64,000 nt of DNA, taken from assembly GCF_022682495.2 (NCBI RefSeq), contig NC_071393.1, forward strand, positions 96,337,010 to 96,401,009. The letters are read 5' to 3'. The stretch comes from Desmodus rotundus. Taxonomy: Eukaryota > Chordata > Mammalia > Chiroptera > Phyllostomidae. The notes below the pieces were generated by a model. The model worked only from the letters and a program-made list of their open reading frames with translations. It searched no databases and was not told the origin of the DNA. Below, in pieces: positions 47,696-57,941 of this stretch (the first letter of the stretch is position 1; each line of letters opens with the position of its first letter). Made by a program: the position numbers and the translations under genes.

Positions 47696-48130
47696 CCAGG
47701 AATTTCACTGAGCACTAGAGGTACAGAGACATCTGACACCCTCCCCACCCTTGAGGAGTTGAAAGAAAGATAAAACAGCACGTACACCAGAAGAAACGCC
47801 CAGCCCTCGTGGACGGGCCATTTGAGCAACAGCCCTGCAACCTGCTGCTCAAGTTCGTAGGGCAAACTACTGCAGACTGGCAGGAAACACACTACTAACA
47901 ACATAGAATGTGGTCCGTCCTTTCAGACTAGGACAGTCACTGAGAAGGGAGGAGAGAGAAACCTCCCCCAGAAGAAGGGGCAGAAGCCAAAGAGAGCCCG
48001 TGGTCTGTCGGGAGATGGCAACGAGCCAGCCGGGCTGAGGCAGAGAATCTGGGAGTAGGGAGTGGGAGGTGGCTGGAGCAGTCAGTCCACTGAGCAAGTC
48101 TGAGAGGGCCCGCCCGCAAAGCGGGGTATG

Positions 48131-48332
48131 TGGACTGCATCATGTTTGTCAGCTTGTTTAACTTTTATTTATTGATTAGAGAGAGAAATACTGATTTGTC
48201 GTTCCACTTATTTAGGCATTCATTGGTTGATTCTTGTATGTGCTGTGACCGGGGATCGAACCCACAACCTTGGCATATCAGGAGGTTGCCCCAGCCAACT
48301 GAGCTACCCAGCCAGGGTTGGACTGTGTCTTG
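48131..48332 (-). mobile_element. VES-related SINE, diverged
   Basis: Complement contains GGCTGGGTAGCTCAGTTGGC, GGTTGTGGGTTCGATCCCC and a distal TCAACCAATGAATGCC body that differs from the other VES copies. Flanked by TGGACTGCATCATG and TGGACTGTGTCTTG (48131 and 48319), three mismatches, so older than most copies here. Confidence 0.85.
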
Positions 48333-48489
48333 AAGGCGAGGAGGAAACATGAAAGGGTTCTGAGCATTGAGCAACCTGGGTCCAGGAGACAACCTGGTGC
48401 TAATGCTCAGAATCCCAGGGACCAGCTGGGGAAGACCAGCCTGGGAAATGACATTTAGTGTAGGTCCAAAGTGCTCTAGGTCTTGTAGA

Positions 48490-48690
48490 TGCTTTCAAAG
48501 GAACAGCGACAACAATAGGAGCTAGCTACCATTCGTCAGGTGCAGGAGTCATGCCAGATGCTTATTTAATCATCAGAAGTCAGAGACATTCAATGACATG
48601 TTCAAGATCACACATCTAGCCTGTGGCCTAGTCAGGTTTTGAGTCTCAGTCAGTCTGAGCCCGTGGAACCTGCCCACTACGGAGTGCTGC
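48490..48690 (-). repeat. MIR SINE fragment
   Basis: CATTCGTCAGGTGCAGGAG, ATGACATGTTCAAGATCACA, CATCTAGCCTGTGG and TTTTGAGTCTCAGTCAGTC. Confidence 0.65.
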
Positions 48691-50699
48691 TGGCCTCCCT
48701 GCCTCCCACGTAGGAAGGAGAAGCAGCTCCTCAGGCCAAAGAAGTCTGGGGCAGGATGGTGATGGTAATGGAAAGAAGAGGCAGCTTGGAGACATATACC
48801 AAATATCCTAGCTTTTCTGTTAGGTTCTGTATGACTCTCGAGCTGAGGTCTAGGTGGACGGGGACTTGCAGTCTGTCTCTGTAGAGAGGGAGGAACCTCA
48901 GGCAGCCTGTCCTTACTTGCTGTCCAGAAGGAGTGGACACTGAGCTCTTCCGCATGGCTTAGAGCCAGGACAAACAGCACTGAGCTGGATCCTGTACCAG
49001 ATGCCTGCCTACCTCTCTCCCTCTCTGGCTGGGGCCTGAGCTTGTATTTGCCGGTTTATATACTATGGCAGCATAAGACAAGTTTAGAAGACAAAAATAA
49101 CCTTGGAATTATCTTGTGAATTCATGGTAATTACCATGCAATTACATGCTCAATAACCACAATGGAGTTCCAGAGTATTTACAGTTCACTTCCATATACA
49201 AAGCTCAGGCCTGTGGGCCTCCACTGTGGAGGCAGGAGCGTGGCACGGCCCGGGGCGACAGGGCGAGCAGGCCTGGTGGCATGTCTTCCCAAGTGACTGA
49301 GCAGCGGAGCCAGAACTTCTTGTAGCTGGTTCCTGTTATCTCAGCAATAATTCCCAATAAGTCCACCAGAGCCACACCCTCTTCCAAAAGACGTCCTCTG
49401 AGCTCAAGGCCTGGAGGACTGCCTGGAGTTGTCCTTCTCTAGGGATGGTGTGACTGACCCCTGTGCTTTGTGAATCACCTGCTTCTGCCCCGAAGCACTC
49501 ATTCACCGGAAGTCCATGAATTATATCCTTTCAAGTCTCAAGTCAGAGGGAAATGCTATCCACTCGCTATACCTCATTTATCCATTCTTTCTTTCATGCA
49601 AAAAACACTGACTGCCTGTGTTGTGCTCAACTCACCATAGGTCAGGTGACAACGAAATACATCTGTGGGGCATCGGAGGCTCAAACAGGTTTTCTCTTGT
49701 GGCTGCCCATGGCACGGTACTAACAGAGCTGCGCGACTCAAGACGCAGAGCCTGGGGAGCCTAACGTTTTGAGAGATGGGGACTCTGTGCACACGTGGGA
49801 AGAGCAGGCTCAATTAATAGTACTGGAAGGGTGACCATCAGATACAATGTTTTATTAAATGTTGAAGGAACATAGTACGTGGGGGAAACATGTCTCAAAA
49901 GTTGAACATCAGATGTGTGTATGTGTGCGTGTGAGATGTTCGTTCTCCGCTAGGCGCACAGTCGGCCCCAGCTCCCCGTGTGGTCCCGGAGACAGAGAGA
50001 GAGAGAGATGTCCCAGTAGGTGGTGTCAGGCCTTGTGATCTTTGCAGCCAGGTGGGAACCAACGGCGTCTCTTTTTCCTTCTCCTGTACCAAGTGCTGCA
50101 CTAGGGCAGGCACCTGGCTGACCAGCACTTGAGGTCCCCAAAGTTCAAAATCTGAGCCAGACGCCTTCATTGTCTATGCCCAGAGGGTGGCCATGGCCGC
50201 GTGTGCCGCTCTCCAAATTTCCGGTTATCCAAGGACTGACACAGCTTCTTGTTAAAGGTGAATATCGTATCTCACAAAGGATATGCTACAGAACTACCAG
50301 GATCCTACACAAAATCTTAAATCTTAAGTGTTTTTCTTAAATGTTTTTAGGAAACATTGTAATTGAAATACTTTAGGCCTACTGTAACCAGTCTTTTTAG
50401 GGGAGCGCCCACTGATAGGCAAATAAAGAATAGCAGTTTCCTGAACAAATAAGCCATTGAAATAACAATTCTAACAATTCTCAAGGAGGTATACTTCACT
50501 TAGTGACTTTCTTCCAAAGAATACACTCTGGGAAGGGGGAGTATATCTGCAGTGAAACTACCTTCTCCCGGAGGTCGAGCGAGCGGCCTCATTGTTCGTG
50601 TCGATACGAGGACCCTTGATACCAGGGGACGAACATGGCAGTTCCCCTAGGCTGGCCCCCTCAGAAACACGTCACCCCATTCTACTCATGAGAGAAGCA
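48691..50699. other. Intron segment, nothing firmly recognised
   Basis: The 135-aa minus frame at 48573-48980 and the 91-aa minus frame at 49895-50170 have no family features. 49560-49700 may be a faded L2/MIR copy. A short (TG)/(GA) run lies at 49910-50010. Confidence 0.45.
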
Positions 50700-51045
50700 T
50701 CAGACAAACCAAAACAGCTGAACAGTATTCCTCAAAACTGTTGAAAGATCATCAAAAACAAGGGAAAGTCTGAAAAACTGTCGCAGACCAGAAGGACCTA
50801 AAGAAACAAGACAACTAAATATAATGCCGGACGCAGAGGGGATCCTGGAACCAGAAAGGGGGACTAATAAAGTGGAAACATAGTATGGACTTAAGTTAGC
50901 AGGAAGTAGCAGTTTGGTTTCTTAGTTACGGCAAATGTACCATCCTTGTGAGGTGTTAGCAACGGGTAAACACAGACTCTCGGTATCATCTGCATAACTT
51001 TTCTCTTTATCTACAACTATTCCAAAAGCAGAAGTTTGTTTAAAC
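50700..51045 (+). mobile_element. Old L1M 3' end next to an exon
   Basis: AACAAGGGAAAGTCTGAAAA, ACTGTCGCAGACCAGAAGG, GGGGATCCTGGAACCAG, TTAGTTACGGCAAATGTACC, ACTCTCGGTATCATCTGC and CTATTCCAAAAGCAGAAG are the terminal L1ME/L1MC-type motifs. Ends about 40 bp from the exon at 51087. Confidence 0.8.
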
Positions 51046-51086
51046 ATTCCGTAGAGAGTCTTACACTCAGTCGCGGTCTTTTCCAG

Positions 51087-51209
51087 TCGAAGGCCACCCA
51101 TCGCTACGCAGTGATGACCACCCAGCTGCGGCACAACCATCTCTCGCTGCTTTTCCACTACGTTTTTCTCCAGATGTGTAAGGCCCATGGCATCGGCTAT
51201 GACATCGAG
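51087..51209 (+). CDS. IQCH: IQCH internal exon (RYAVMTTQL block)
   Basis: This is a phase-0 exon of 41 codons, running [10 protein letters not shown] to Gly-Ile-Gly-Tyr-Asp-Ile-Glu. The acceptor is GGTCTTTTCCAG at 51075-51086 and the donor is GAG|GTATGA, somewhat weaker than consensus. The peptide [18 protein letters not shown] is a strongly IQCH-like block that leads without a gap into the [16 protein letters not shown] block of the next exon. An old L1 3' fragment ends about 40 bp before the acceptor, so the branch point and polypyrimidine tract lie in a very short non-repeat gap. There are no stops or indels. Confidence 0.9.
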
Positions 51210-51559
51210 GTATGAAGGGTGACAGTTAGCCACGGCTAGACCAAATAAATACAGGTGTGTGGACGATCTCGGCAGCTCATAATCTGGGGCCCCTTCAAAC
51301 AGATATTCTTTAAACAGCAGTTTGATGTGTTTTTAGAGGAAGGCTGGGGGCTGCTTGGGGAAGGGTAGAAAGGCAGCTCCACAGGGGGTGACGCTTTGTC
51401 CTGGGAAGTTCAGCTCTGTCCCCAAACTTGCACACCCACTTTGGTAAAGCAAAAGCTCTGTAGCTCACCAGGCGTAAGAGGAATTTGGGGGACCATCTCT
51501 TGATTCTGAAGCATGCCCATATCTCCCCTACCCCTCCCAACCCAAAGCTGCTTATCAAC

Positions 51560-51932
51560 GTCCATCCTCATTGGACTGCTCGGAGTGCACAAACACCACG
51601 ACAGAAATGTGTCGCTCACAATTCTGGGGGCAGGGAAGTCCACGGAGAAGATGCCGGTCCATTCAGTTCCAAGTGAGGGCTCTCTTCCTGGCTGGCAGAG
51701 GCCACCTTCTCCTGTGTCCTAACATGGCAGACAGAGAGAGAGAATGTGCTCTGGTGTCTCTGTACCCTCTTGTATAAGCACACCAGTTCTATCTGGCCAG
51801 GGCTCCGCCTTACAACCTCGTTTAACCTTAATTATCTCCTTAAAGGCCCTGTTTCCAATATAGTCACATGGGGGCTAGGGATTCAACCCGTGAATTGTGG
51901 GGGAGGGGCACGCACTTCAGTTCATAGCAGCA
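51560..51932 (+). mobile_element. MaLR (MST/MLT1-type) solo LTR
   Basis: TCGCTCACAATTCTGGGGGC, GAAGATGCCGGTCCATTCAG, GGGCTCTCTTCCTGGC, GCCACCTTCTCCTGTGTCC, AACATGGCAGAC, GGCCCTGTTTCCAATATAG, TTCAACCCGTGAATTGTG and a TTCATAGCA end. All motifs are in LTR order. Ancient and non-coding. Confidence 0.9.
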
Positions 51933-53202
51933 TCCTTCTCCCTACGTACAGTAGTTTCTTGCAAGAAAGAGTTCTAATAAAAGCAATTTCTCCCATTTTT
52001 TTTGGTCTATTTTTAATGACATTGATGCTCCCTGCCCAGATAGATGGGGCGAGTGAAGTATAACATCTCCTCCCTAAACCAGAAACTTCATTTTGCGCCT
52101 AGAGACCAATGTTACTCGGAGAAACAGTTTCACGTTCCCGCACTCTGGTTCAGATTGTCAAGTCTCTGACACGGACGGCTGTCCAGACCCCAGTGCCCGG
52201 GCACTCTTGCTTGTGGGAGGCCCGTTCCCCATCACAGCAAACATATTAAAGTGTATTCACCTCTCACATTAACTGCAATGCGTAGATAATGACATAAGAA
52301 TTGGGCAATAGCCAAGTCTTGGATCAAATGTTATGATTTGCAGATACTCAGTTCTATACTGATTTTTATTTTTCCTACTTGAGAACATAGAGAATTTTTC
52401 AGACGTCAAGTCTTTCTATAGGTCCTTGAAAAGCATATAGACCTTACGTGCAAGGCCAGCAGCGAAGAGGACGGCTGACACTTGGCAACGCCCACCACAC
52501 CGCCGGCCACGTCAGGGAGCACGAGGCCCTGCGGTTAGCTTGGTTCGTGCTGTTTGCAAGCGTGTACAGCGGAGCGCATATTCCCTTGCACATTACATTA
52601 ACATTAGTAAAATATAGAAAGAATGAGAAAAGCCAGATTGAACTGATTTACCTGAAATTAATTGTTACAGCTGCTCAACACAATCCCTTTGGAATTAAAT
52701 AGTTTTCAGCCTCAAACTGATTAGACTAAAACACTTCTATGTACCAGAAGGTGGCTAAATCTAACTTTAACGTTATCTGAGTCTATTTGTTTTATTTTCT
52801 TCTAAATTATCAAAGCAGAACAAGCTCTGGGAATAGGCATATATGGCAGGAAAAGTGTCCTGCCTAGAAGAAAACGTGCTCCATAACTTTCTACTGCCTG
52901 AAATTATTAGAGATTTATTCCTTTGGCTAAAGGCTTTGTATTTAATTGAAGTTCCAGTACTCCTGGGAAAAGTAAAGCACCACGTTTTATGTTATTTATA
53001 CCTTTGTGGCTCTGAGTTGATCAGATCCATTTCTAAGAACAAATTTGAGTTCAGGAAACAGACTGCCATGGCTAAGGGGGAACAGTGCATGGTGCGAGGG
53101 AGGAGCTCCCCTAAGGGCGAGGAGACTTCCAGACAGGGGCAGAGAGGCACTGAGGACACAACTCTGCCTCCAGGTCACCTGTGCTGGGCTGAACAACTTA
53201 TG
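51933..53202. other. Intron segment, repeat-poor
   Basis: 52250-52990 is AT-rich and repeat-free. The 124-aa frame at 52843-53217 lacks support. No function can be assigned. Confidence 0.45.
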
Positions 53203-53217
53203 AAAGATGAGATATGA
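53203..53217 (+). repeat. Target-site duplication of VES SINE
   Basis: AAAGATGAGATATGA is repeated exactly at 53455-53469. Confidence 0.95.
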
Positions 53218-53454
53218 GCCCTAGCCATTGTGGCTCAGATGGTTGGAATGTCATCCCACAGATCAAAAGGTCGCAGGTTCGATTCCTGGTCAGGGCACAT
53301 AGACAGGTTGTAGGTTCGATCCTGGTCGGGGTACATACAAGAAGGCAACCAATCAATGTTTCTCTCTCACAACGCTGTTTCTCTCTCCTCCCTTCCTCTC
53401 TCCCTAAGAGCAATGAAAAAATGTCCTCGGGGTAAGATAAATATATATTTTTTA
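53218..53454 (+). mobile_element. VES SINE (bat)
   Basis: CCCTAGCCATTGTGGCTCAG, AAGGTCGCAGGTTCGATTCC, then a second GTTGTAGGTTCGATCCTGG, ACCAATCAATGTTTCTCTC and GTCCTCGGGGTAAGATAAAT. Flanked by a perfect 15-bp duplication. Confidence 0.96.
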
Positions 53455-53459
53455 AAAGA

Positions 53460-53710
53460 TGAGATATGAAATGCAAGAGAAACAAAAATATGAACTGAGG
53501 GCAATAGAGTGGTAGCACCATATGAGAAAAAAATAACAGAAGAAAAGAGAGAATAAAATCTAGAAACTGGAAGAATCCATTTTAAAAAATAAGGAGGAGA
53601 GGATAAACAGAAAGGAAAAAAGCAAATAATAAGCAAAAGTACAAAGAGAAAGAAAGAGAGAAGAAAAACAAGGTCCTAAAAATCTGAAGAGAGGAAAAAA
53701 AAGAGTCATG
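53460..53710. repeat. Purine-rich (A/G) tract
   Basis: About 250 bp strongly biased to A and G on the plus strand, with runs such as AGAGAAAGAAAGAGAGAAGA at 53645. Confidence 0.8.
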
Positions 53711-53824
53711 TGACTACTTGGAGAACTTGGAAACTCCTCAACAATGTCCTTGCGAGTTTCCCTGAGGTGGGTTCTTATCTTTTCAGACTCTGGTCCATCC
53801 CTGGTCAGAACCGTCCATTTGTTT

Positions 53825-54015
53825 TCTCAATGGCCTCTCTTAGCCTTTACAGAGCACCTACTATGTGCTGACACTGAGCTAAGCACTACTACTTCATTAT
53901 CTCTTTAATCTTCATATTTCTCTTGTAAGAAGACATTATTTCTAGCAGATCACAGTGAAGAATAGAGGCTCAAAGAGTTTAAGCGCTTTCCCAAGATCAC
54001 ACAGCCAGTCGCTCT
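53825..54015 (-). repeat. MIR SINE
   Basis: GAGCACCTACTATGTGCTG, ACTGAGCTAAGCACTAC, AATAGAGGCTCAAAGAG and TTCCCAAGATCACACAGCC. Confidence 0.92.
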
Positions 54016-54869
54016 GTGGAACTGACATTTCAATCAACAATTTCCACAGAGTCAAACATGATTCTTTCTCTTCCATCAAGCAGTCCCCTACGTGCCTTTC
54101 CCCACCCCAAGACAACTGCCTGTGTTCTAAAATATTATTACCAACCCATCCAAGAATTCTGGGAAACATTTCAAATAAAATATTCCATCTAGGTACCCCT
54201 TGTGTATTTCTTAGCTCAAGAAGTACAAACTTCTTCATAGCCACCACGGCCACCTTACAAAAGAAGAAAACAGCTGTGTTTAACCATCAGCTTCTCTAAG
54301 CTTCTATTGCCTCCTTGGGTTAAGCTGAGTTGAAAAAAGTCAGCGTCACCTCTGCTACCAGCTCCCACTCTCGGTCAAATTTAATATCGGTGCCCTTCCC
54401 CACAAAAGGAGCAACACTAATAATACATCGCTGTCAATACTACCAAAAAGAGACCCCTTGGAAGTCCTTATTCTCGACATCATGTTTTTCTTCCCATTAT
54501 TGTCACAGCAATTTCAACCAATGTTTCTTGTCCAAAATCTCAGGGAAAAACAAAAAAGGGAAATGAGATTACCCCATGAGTTTATTTTTCCTTGCTGAAT
54601 ATTGGAAGGACGCATTGCTGAGCTGGTAACCAACGTGGTGGGTCTCATGCTTGGTGTTTCTGCAATGCTCCAAAATACCCCCACTGCTCTCCTAATGAAG
54701 GGAAGTTTCAACGAAGCCACGTGGAGGAAAGTGTCCTGTTCACTGCCGGCGGCAGTGCGGGGCAGGGCTGGTCCCACACACTCAGAGGCAGTGTGCCACG
54801 GCCCTAAGGAGCTCCACCACCAGCAGCAATCATTTCCTGAGGCCAGGATGTTGCCAAGGTGCCAATCAC
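54016..54869. other. Intron segment, nothing recognised
   Basis: The 114-aa plus frame (53955-54299) overlaps the MIR and is chance. The part from 54560 may belong to the LTR that follows. Confidence 0.4.
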
Positions 54870-55265
54870 TAGGACTGTTCAAAGCGTTCTGATTCTCCTC
54901 CTTCCGGACACACGACAGAATTATACGTCCTCTGAAGCCAGGCATAGCCCTGTAACTTGGTCTGGCCGGTGAAAGAGGAGCGGAAGTGAAGTATGTCCTT
55001 TCCACGCAGACGCCTGCAAGAGCCAACTCACATTCATGAGTCGCCATGTCTTTCTCCTGCCTCCGAAATCCTGGACGCGCACTGAGACGGCGCTTCCTTC
55101 AGCCTGGGCCCCCAGGTGTCCCGGCAGTGACCGGAACCCCCGCCAGCCCCTGTGGGACGTGGGGCATGAGCCCAAACCACACTTCTGTTGTAAACAACTG
55201 AGAATTGTTTGTTTTTTTTTTTTAATTACTGCCGCATAACCTAGCTTATCGCATTGATTCAGAAA
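54870..55265 (+). mobile_element. Probable MLT1-type MaLR LTR
   Basis: GAAGCCAGGCATAGCCCTG, TAACTTGGTCTGGCCGGTG, GCGGAAGTGAAGTATGTCC, CATTCATGAGTCGCCATGTC, TTCAGCCTGGGCCC, GGGCATGAGCCC and TACTGCCGCATAACCTAGC follow a known LTR-like mammal-wide repeat. A long minus frame (54514-55047) over it is spurious. Confidence 0.6.
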
Positions 55266-55496
55266 TAAGCATCAAGAAAAGAATGCTCCCCAAACAGAAA
55301 GCTAATATTATCATTTCAACATGGGATTAGTGTGATAATTATTGAGATAGTTTAGTTTTTGTACTAAGTCTTAGAAAGCAACAACACACCTCAGTCTCAG
55401 TAACTAATATCTCAAGTTCTCAGCAGTCCCGTGAGCCTCGTGGCTGCCACACTGGCAGCACAGTAAAGGACATGAGACACCCTACAGATAGTCAGC

Positions 55497-55906
55497 CAGT
55501 GGTCCTCAACCCTGGCTGCCCCTTAGAACGAGCTGAGTGAGGAGCTTTACGAAGCCCAGCTGCCCAGGCAGGGCCGGGGGTAGGGTGAGGCCAGCGAGGC
55601 GCTTAGCCAGAACACTAAACTTAAGGGAGCACACACACAGACCCTCCGAAATAAAGATGAATACTGTTACAATGCAATATGTGAAAAATCCAAATGAATG
55701 CAAAAAATCCATAACAATATCAAAAATGTAAATGAAAACATACTGATTTTTCTTTTGTCTCAGGCTCCAAAATGGCTCAGCATGACACTGTACCCAGGGC
55801 CCACTCCAGACCAACGAAATCAGGATTTCTAGAGGTGGGGGCCAGGCCTTGCATTTTTTAAAGCATTCAGATGATTCTGATGTGCAGCGAGCATTGAGAG
55901 CCACTG
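55497..55906. mobile_element. MER5A-type hAT element split by an insertion
   Basis: Left end CAGTGGTCCTCAACCCTGGC to about 55565, right part GACCAACGAAATCAGGATTT (55812) through GATTCTGATGTGCAGC to GAGAGCCACTG at 55906. About 230 bp of foreign sequence lies between, and a MER5A copy is normally under 190 bp in all. The 181-aa minus frame across it is spurious. Confidence 0.8.
55566..55795. mobile_element. Element nested inside the MER5A copy
   Basis: AGGGCCGGGGGTAGGGTGAG, GCCAGCGAGGCGCTTAGCC, an AT-rich middle and TTTGTCTCAGGCTCCAAAAT resemble a short mammalian interspersed element with a 'GGGCCGG...GGCGCAAAATTTAGG' opening. I cannot name it. Confidence 0.5.
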
Positions 55907-55908
55907 TT

Positions 55909-55932
55909 CTAGTCCAATGTCTAGTCCAATGC
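55909..55932. repeat. 12-bp tandem duplication
   Basis: CTAGTCCAATGT followed directly by CTAGTCCAATGC. Confidence 0.9.
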
Positions 55933-56500
55933 CCAGATTTCCTGACACAATGGGGAGTCAGTGGGCATTCATAATTCGGGCTTGGGATATCTTTTGCCAA
56001 ATCCTCAAAATGCTTCCTTTCTTGCACTTCCCGAGAGGAGAAGTTCGCCACTTCATGGGGCAGCCGTTTCCACTATTGGACAACTCTAGTGTTAACTTTT
56101 ATGAATTCGGAGAAAACTAGGAAAAGATAATTTTCAAAACAGAATTAAAGAATGCTTCCCATACAGATACAAAATTAAACAGATGATGATTTTATTTAAC
56201 AGAGAAGAATTAAGCACATGTTCTAACCAGTACAAAAAGGAATCCCAAAACAGACATCTTAACAGATCAGGAATATCGAAATGAATATGCAAATGGCTAA
56301 AACAAAACTGGTTTTCCCACAAAGGGAGCAGGAAGAAAAATAAACGAAATTCTGGACAGAATCTGCTTGTCCCTCAGTCACCTACAACCTGGAGTTGTGA
56401 AATATCTCCCGCAGAGTCAAGAAAACACACCGTTTTCCACTGAAATACAAACTATTTCCACACAACAAATTGCTTCTATTTTTTACCATTGCTCTTAGAG

Positions 56501-56640
56501 CAGTGGTTTCAAACTTTGATGGGCCTGAGAACCGCCCAGGAAGTGAGCTAAAGGGCAAGTCCCCTCCCAGTGTCCCTGAGCTTGAGCGATGCCCATGAAA
56601 GTGCATTTTCACAAGCACACTCGACAATTTTGACACAGAT
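56501..56640. mobile_element. MER5/MER20-type hAT fragment
   Basis: Begins CAGTGGTTTCAAACTTTGAT, then GGGCCTGAGAACCGCCCAGG and a 'GAAAGTGCATTTTCACAAGC' segment. The far terminal repeat is missing. Confidence 0.7.
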
Positions 56641-56684
56641 ATTCTGAAGATCTGACTTCCAAAAACACCTTGTCCTGGACGAGA

Positions 56685-57415
56685 GAGAGCAAGTGTCGGT
56701 GAAGATGTAAAGGCAGCCCTGGGCACTGTTGGTGACAGTGTAAGTTGGCTCAGCCACTAAGGAGGTTCCTCAAAAAATTGTTTTAAAAACTACCGTATGA
56801 CCCAGCAATTCCACTTCCGGGCATCTGTCCAAAGGAAACGAAATTACCATCTCAGAGAGATATCTGTACCCCCGTGTTCATAGCAGCGCACTTCAAAATG
56901 GCCAAATACGGAAATGACCCAAGTGTCCATTGATGGATGAATGGATAAAAGAAGATACGCATACAATGGAATATTGTTCAGTCACGAGAAAAGAGGAAAT
57001 CCTTCATTTTGTTCCATTTGCAACAAAATGGATGGACCTTGCGCGCACTATGCTAAATTAGATAAGCCAAAGTCAGCTGTTGTATGGTATCACGTATAGG
57101 TGGAGTCCAAAAAGCCAGACCCATAGGAACAGAGAGTGGAATGGGGGGCAGGTGAGAACTGGAGACGCATTGTTAAGGGGCTCGCACTTGCCACTGGAAG
57201 ATGAGCGAATTCCGCAGATTGAAAGTCCGGCACGGTGAGCATAGTCAGTGGTCCTACGTCATACAGTTCCAAGGTGTAAAAGGCCGGATCTCAAATGTTC
57301 TCGTCGCAAAACAGAAATAATCATGCGACGTGACAGAGGACTTGTATCACAGGAACACATTGCACACCTTAACTTTTCACAATGTTACATGTAAGTTATG
57401 TCTCAACTTAAGAAA
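56685..57415 (+). mobile_element. L1 3' end (decayed ORF2 end plus 3' UTR)
   Basis: TATGACCCAGCAATTCCACT, CACTTCAAAATGGCCAAAT, GTGTCCATTGATGGATGAAT, ACAATGGAATATTGTTCAGT, GCAACAAAATGGATGGACC, AACATTGCACACC-like text and TAAGTTATGTCTCAACTTAA. It has several stops and ends about 190 bp before the exon at 57605. Confidence 0.92.
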
Positions 57416-57604
57416 ATCCACCGCCCTGGAACATGTCTGCTCCCTATTCTGGAGACAGCCTTTCCAAATGCGGTTCTCACAATATTTGCAGCTGCCTTTA
57501 GACTTTAACTCAAATCCCTCTTAGCGGTCTTAGTGCAGTACATTTTCTTTACTTTGTTTTCAACATAATATGCCATTTCTTTTCTCCCTGTTCAAATTTT
57601 ACAG

Positions 57605-57666
57605 GACAAACAAGGAACCGTTTTTATATTATATGAACACCTGAAGAGGGACCGGTTGGGGATGTT
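57605..57666 (+). CDS. IQCH: IQCH internal exon, short (62 nt)
   Basis: The exon has 20 codons plus two bases, [15 protein letters not shown] and on to Leu-Gly-Met. Its last two bases (TT) need one base from the next exon to make Leu. The acceptor is AATTTTACAG. The donor GTGAGT at 57667-57672 was chosen because reading on in frame meets a TGA almost at once. Joining at GTGAGT gives MLTIGEDLQ across the junction, the sequence expected for IQCH. The exon is too short to stand out as an ORF. Confidence 0.88.
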
Positions 57667-57905
57667 GTGAGTATGACATATGTCTATGAGATGTAATAAG
57701 CTAAGAAAACAGACTATAACGAACAATAAGTATGATGCTTCTCCTGCATTTTAATCAGCATGCTCATTTATTGGAAGTTAATCTTATTTTATTTAGATCT
57801 TCAAGTATTTTATAAAATGGCTTTAGATATGTCAGTGGGGGTTCATAAATATAAACAATTAATTATCCAGACTGATGAGTAAGGCTAGTTTCCACAACAT
57901 GTTAC

Positions 57906-57906
57906 A

Positions 57907-57939
<33 letters not shown>
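57906..57939. repeat. (CA)n microsatellite
   Basis: About 16 uninterrupted CA units, ending just before CGACATCTG. Confidence 0.97.

Positions 57940-57941
<2 letters not shown>

Larger units (their letters stand above)
42257..51086 (+). other. IQCH: IQCH intron (8.8 kb)
   Basis: Phase-0 intron, donor GTAAGC, acceptor GGTCTTTTCCAG. Contains an L2 copy, MIR copies, one minus-strand VES-related SINE, a long AT-rich block and an L1 3' fragment at its end. No nested gene is supported. Confidence 0.87.
51210..57604 (+). other. IQCH: IQCH intron (6.4 kb)
   Basis: Phase-0 intron, donor GTATGA, acceptor AATTTTACAG. Contains two LTR remnants, one VES SINE, a nested MER5-type element and an L1 3' end. 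Confidence 0.87.

Noticed and set aside
54514..55047. 177-aa minus-strand frame
   Set aside because: It overlies an LTR-like repeat, so openness reflects the repeat consensus.
51560..55265. An endogenous retrovirus with internal genes between the two LTR-like remnants
   Set aside because: The remnants are different families, and nothing resembling gag, pol or env lies between them; that space holds a VES SINE, a MIR and unique sequence.
55506..56051. 181-aa minus-strand frame with membrane-like segments
   Set aside because: It spans the MER5A copy and the nested element; hydrophobic stretches are from AT-rich DNA.
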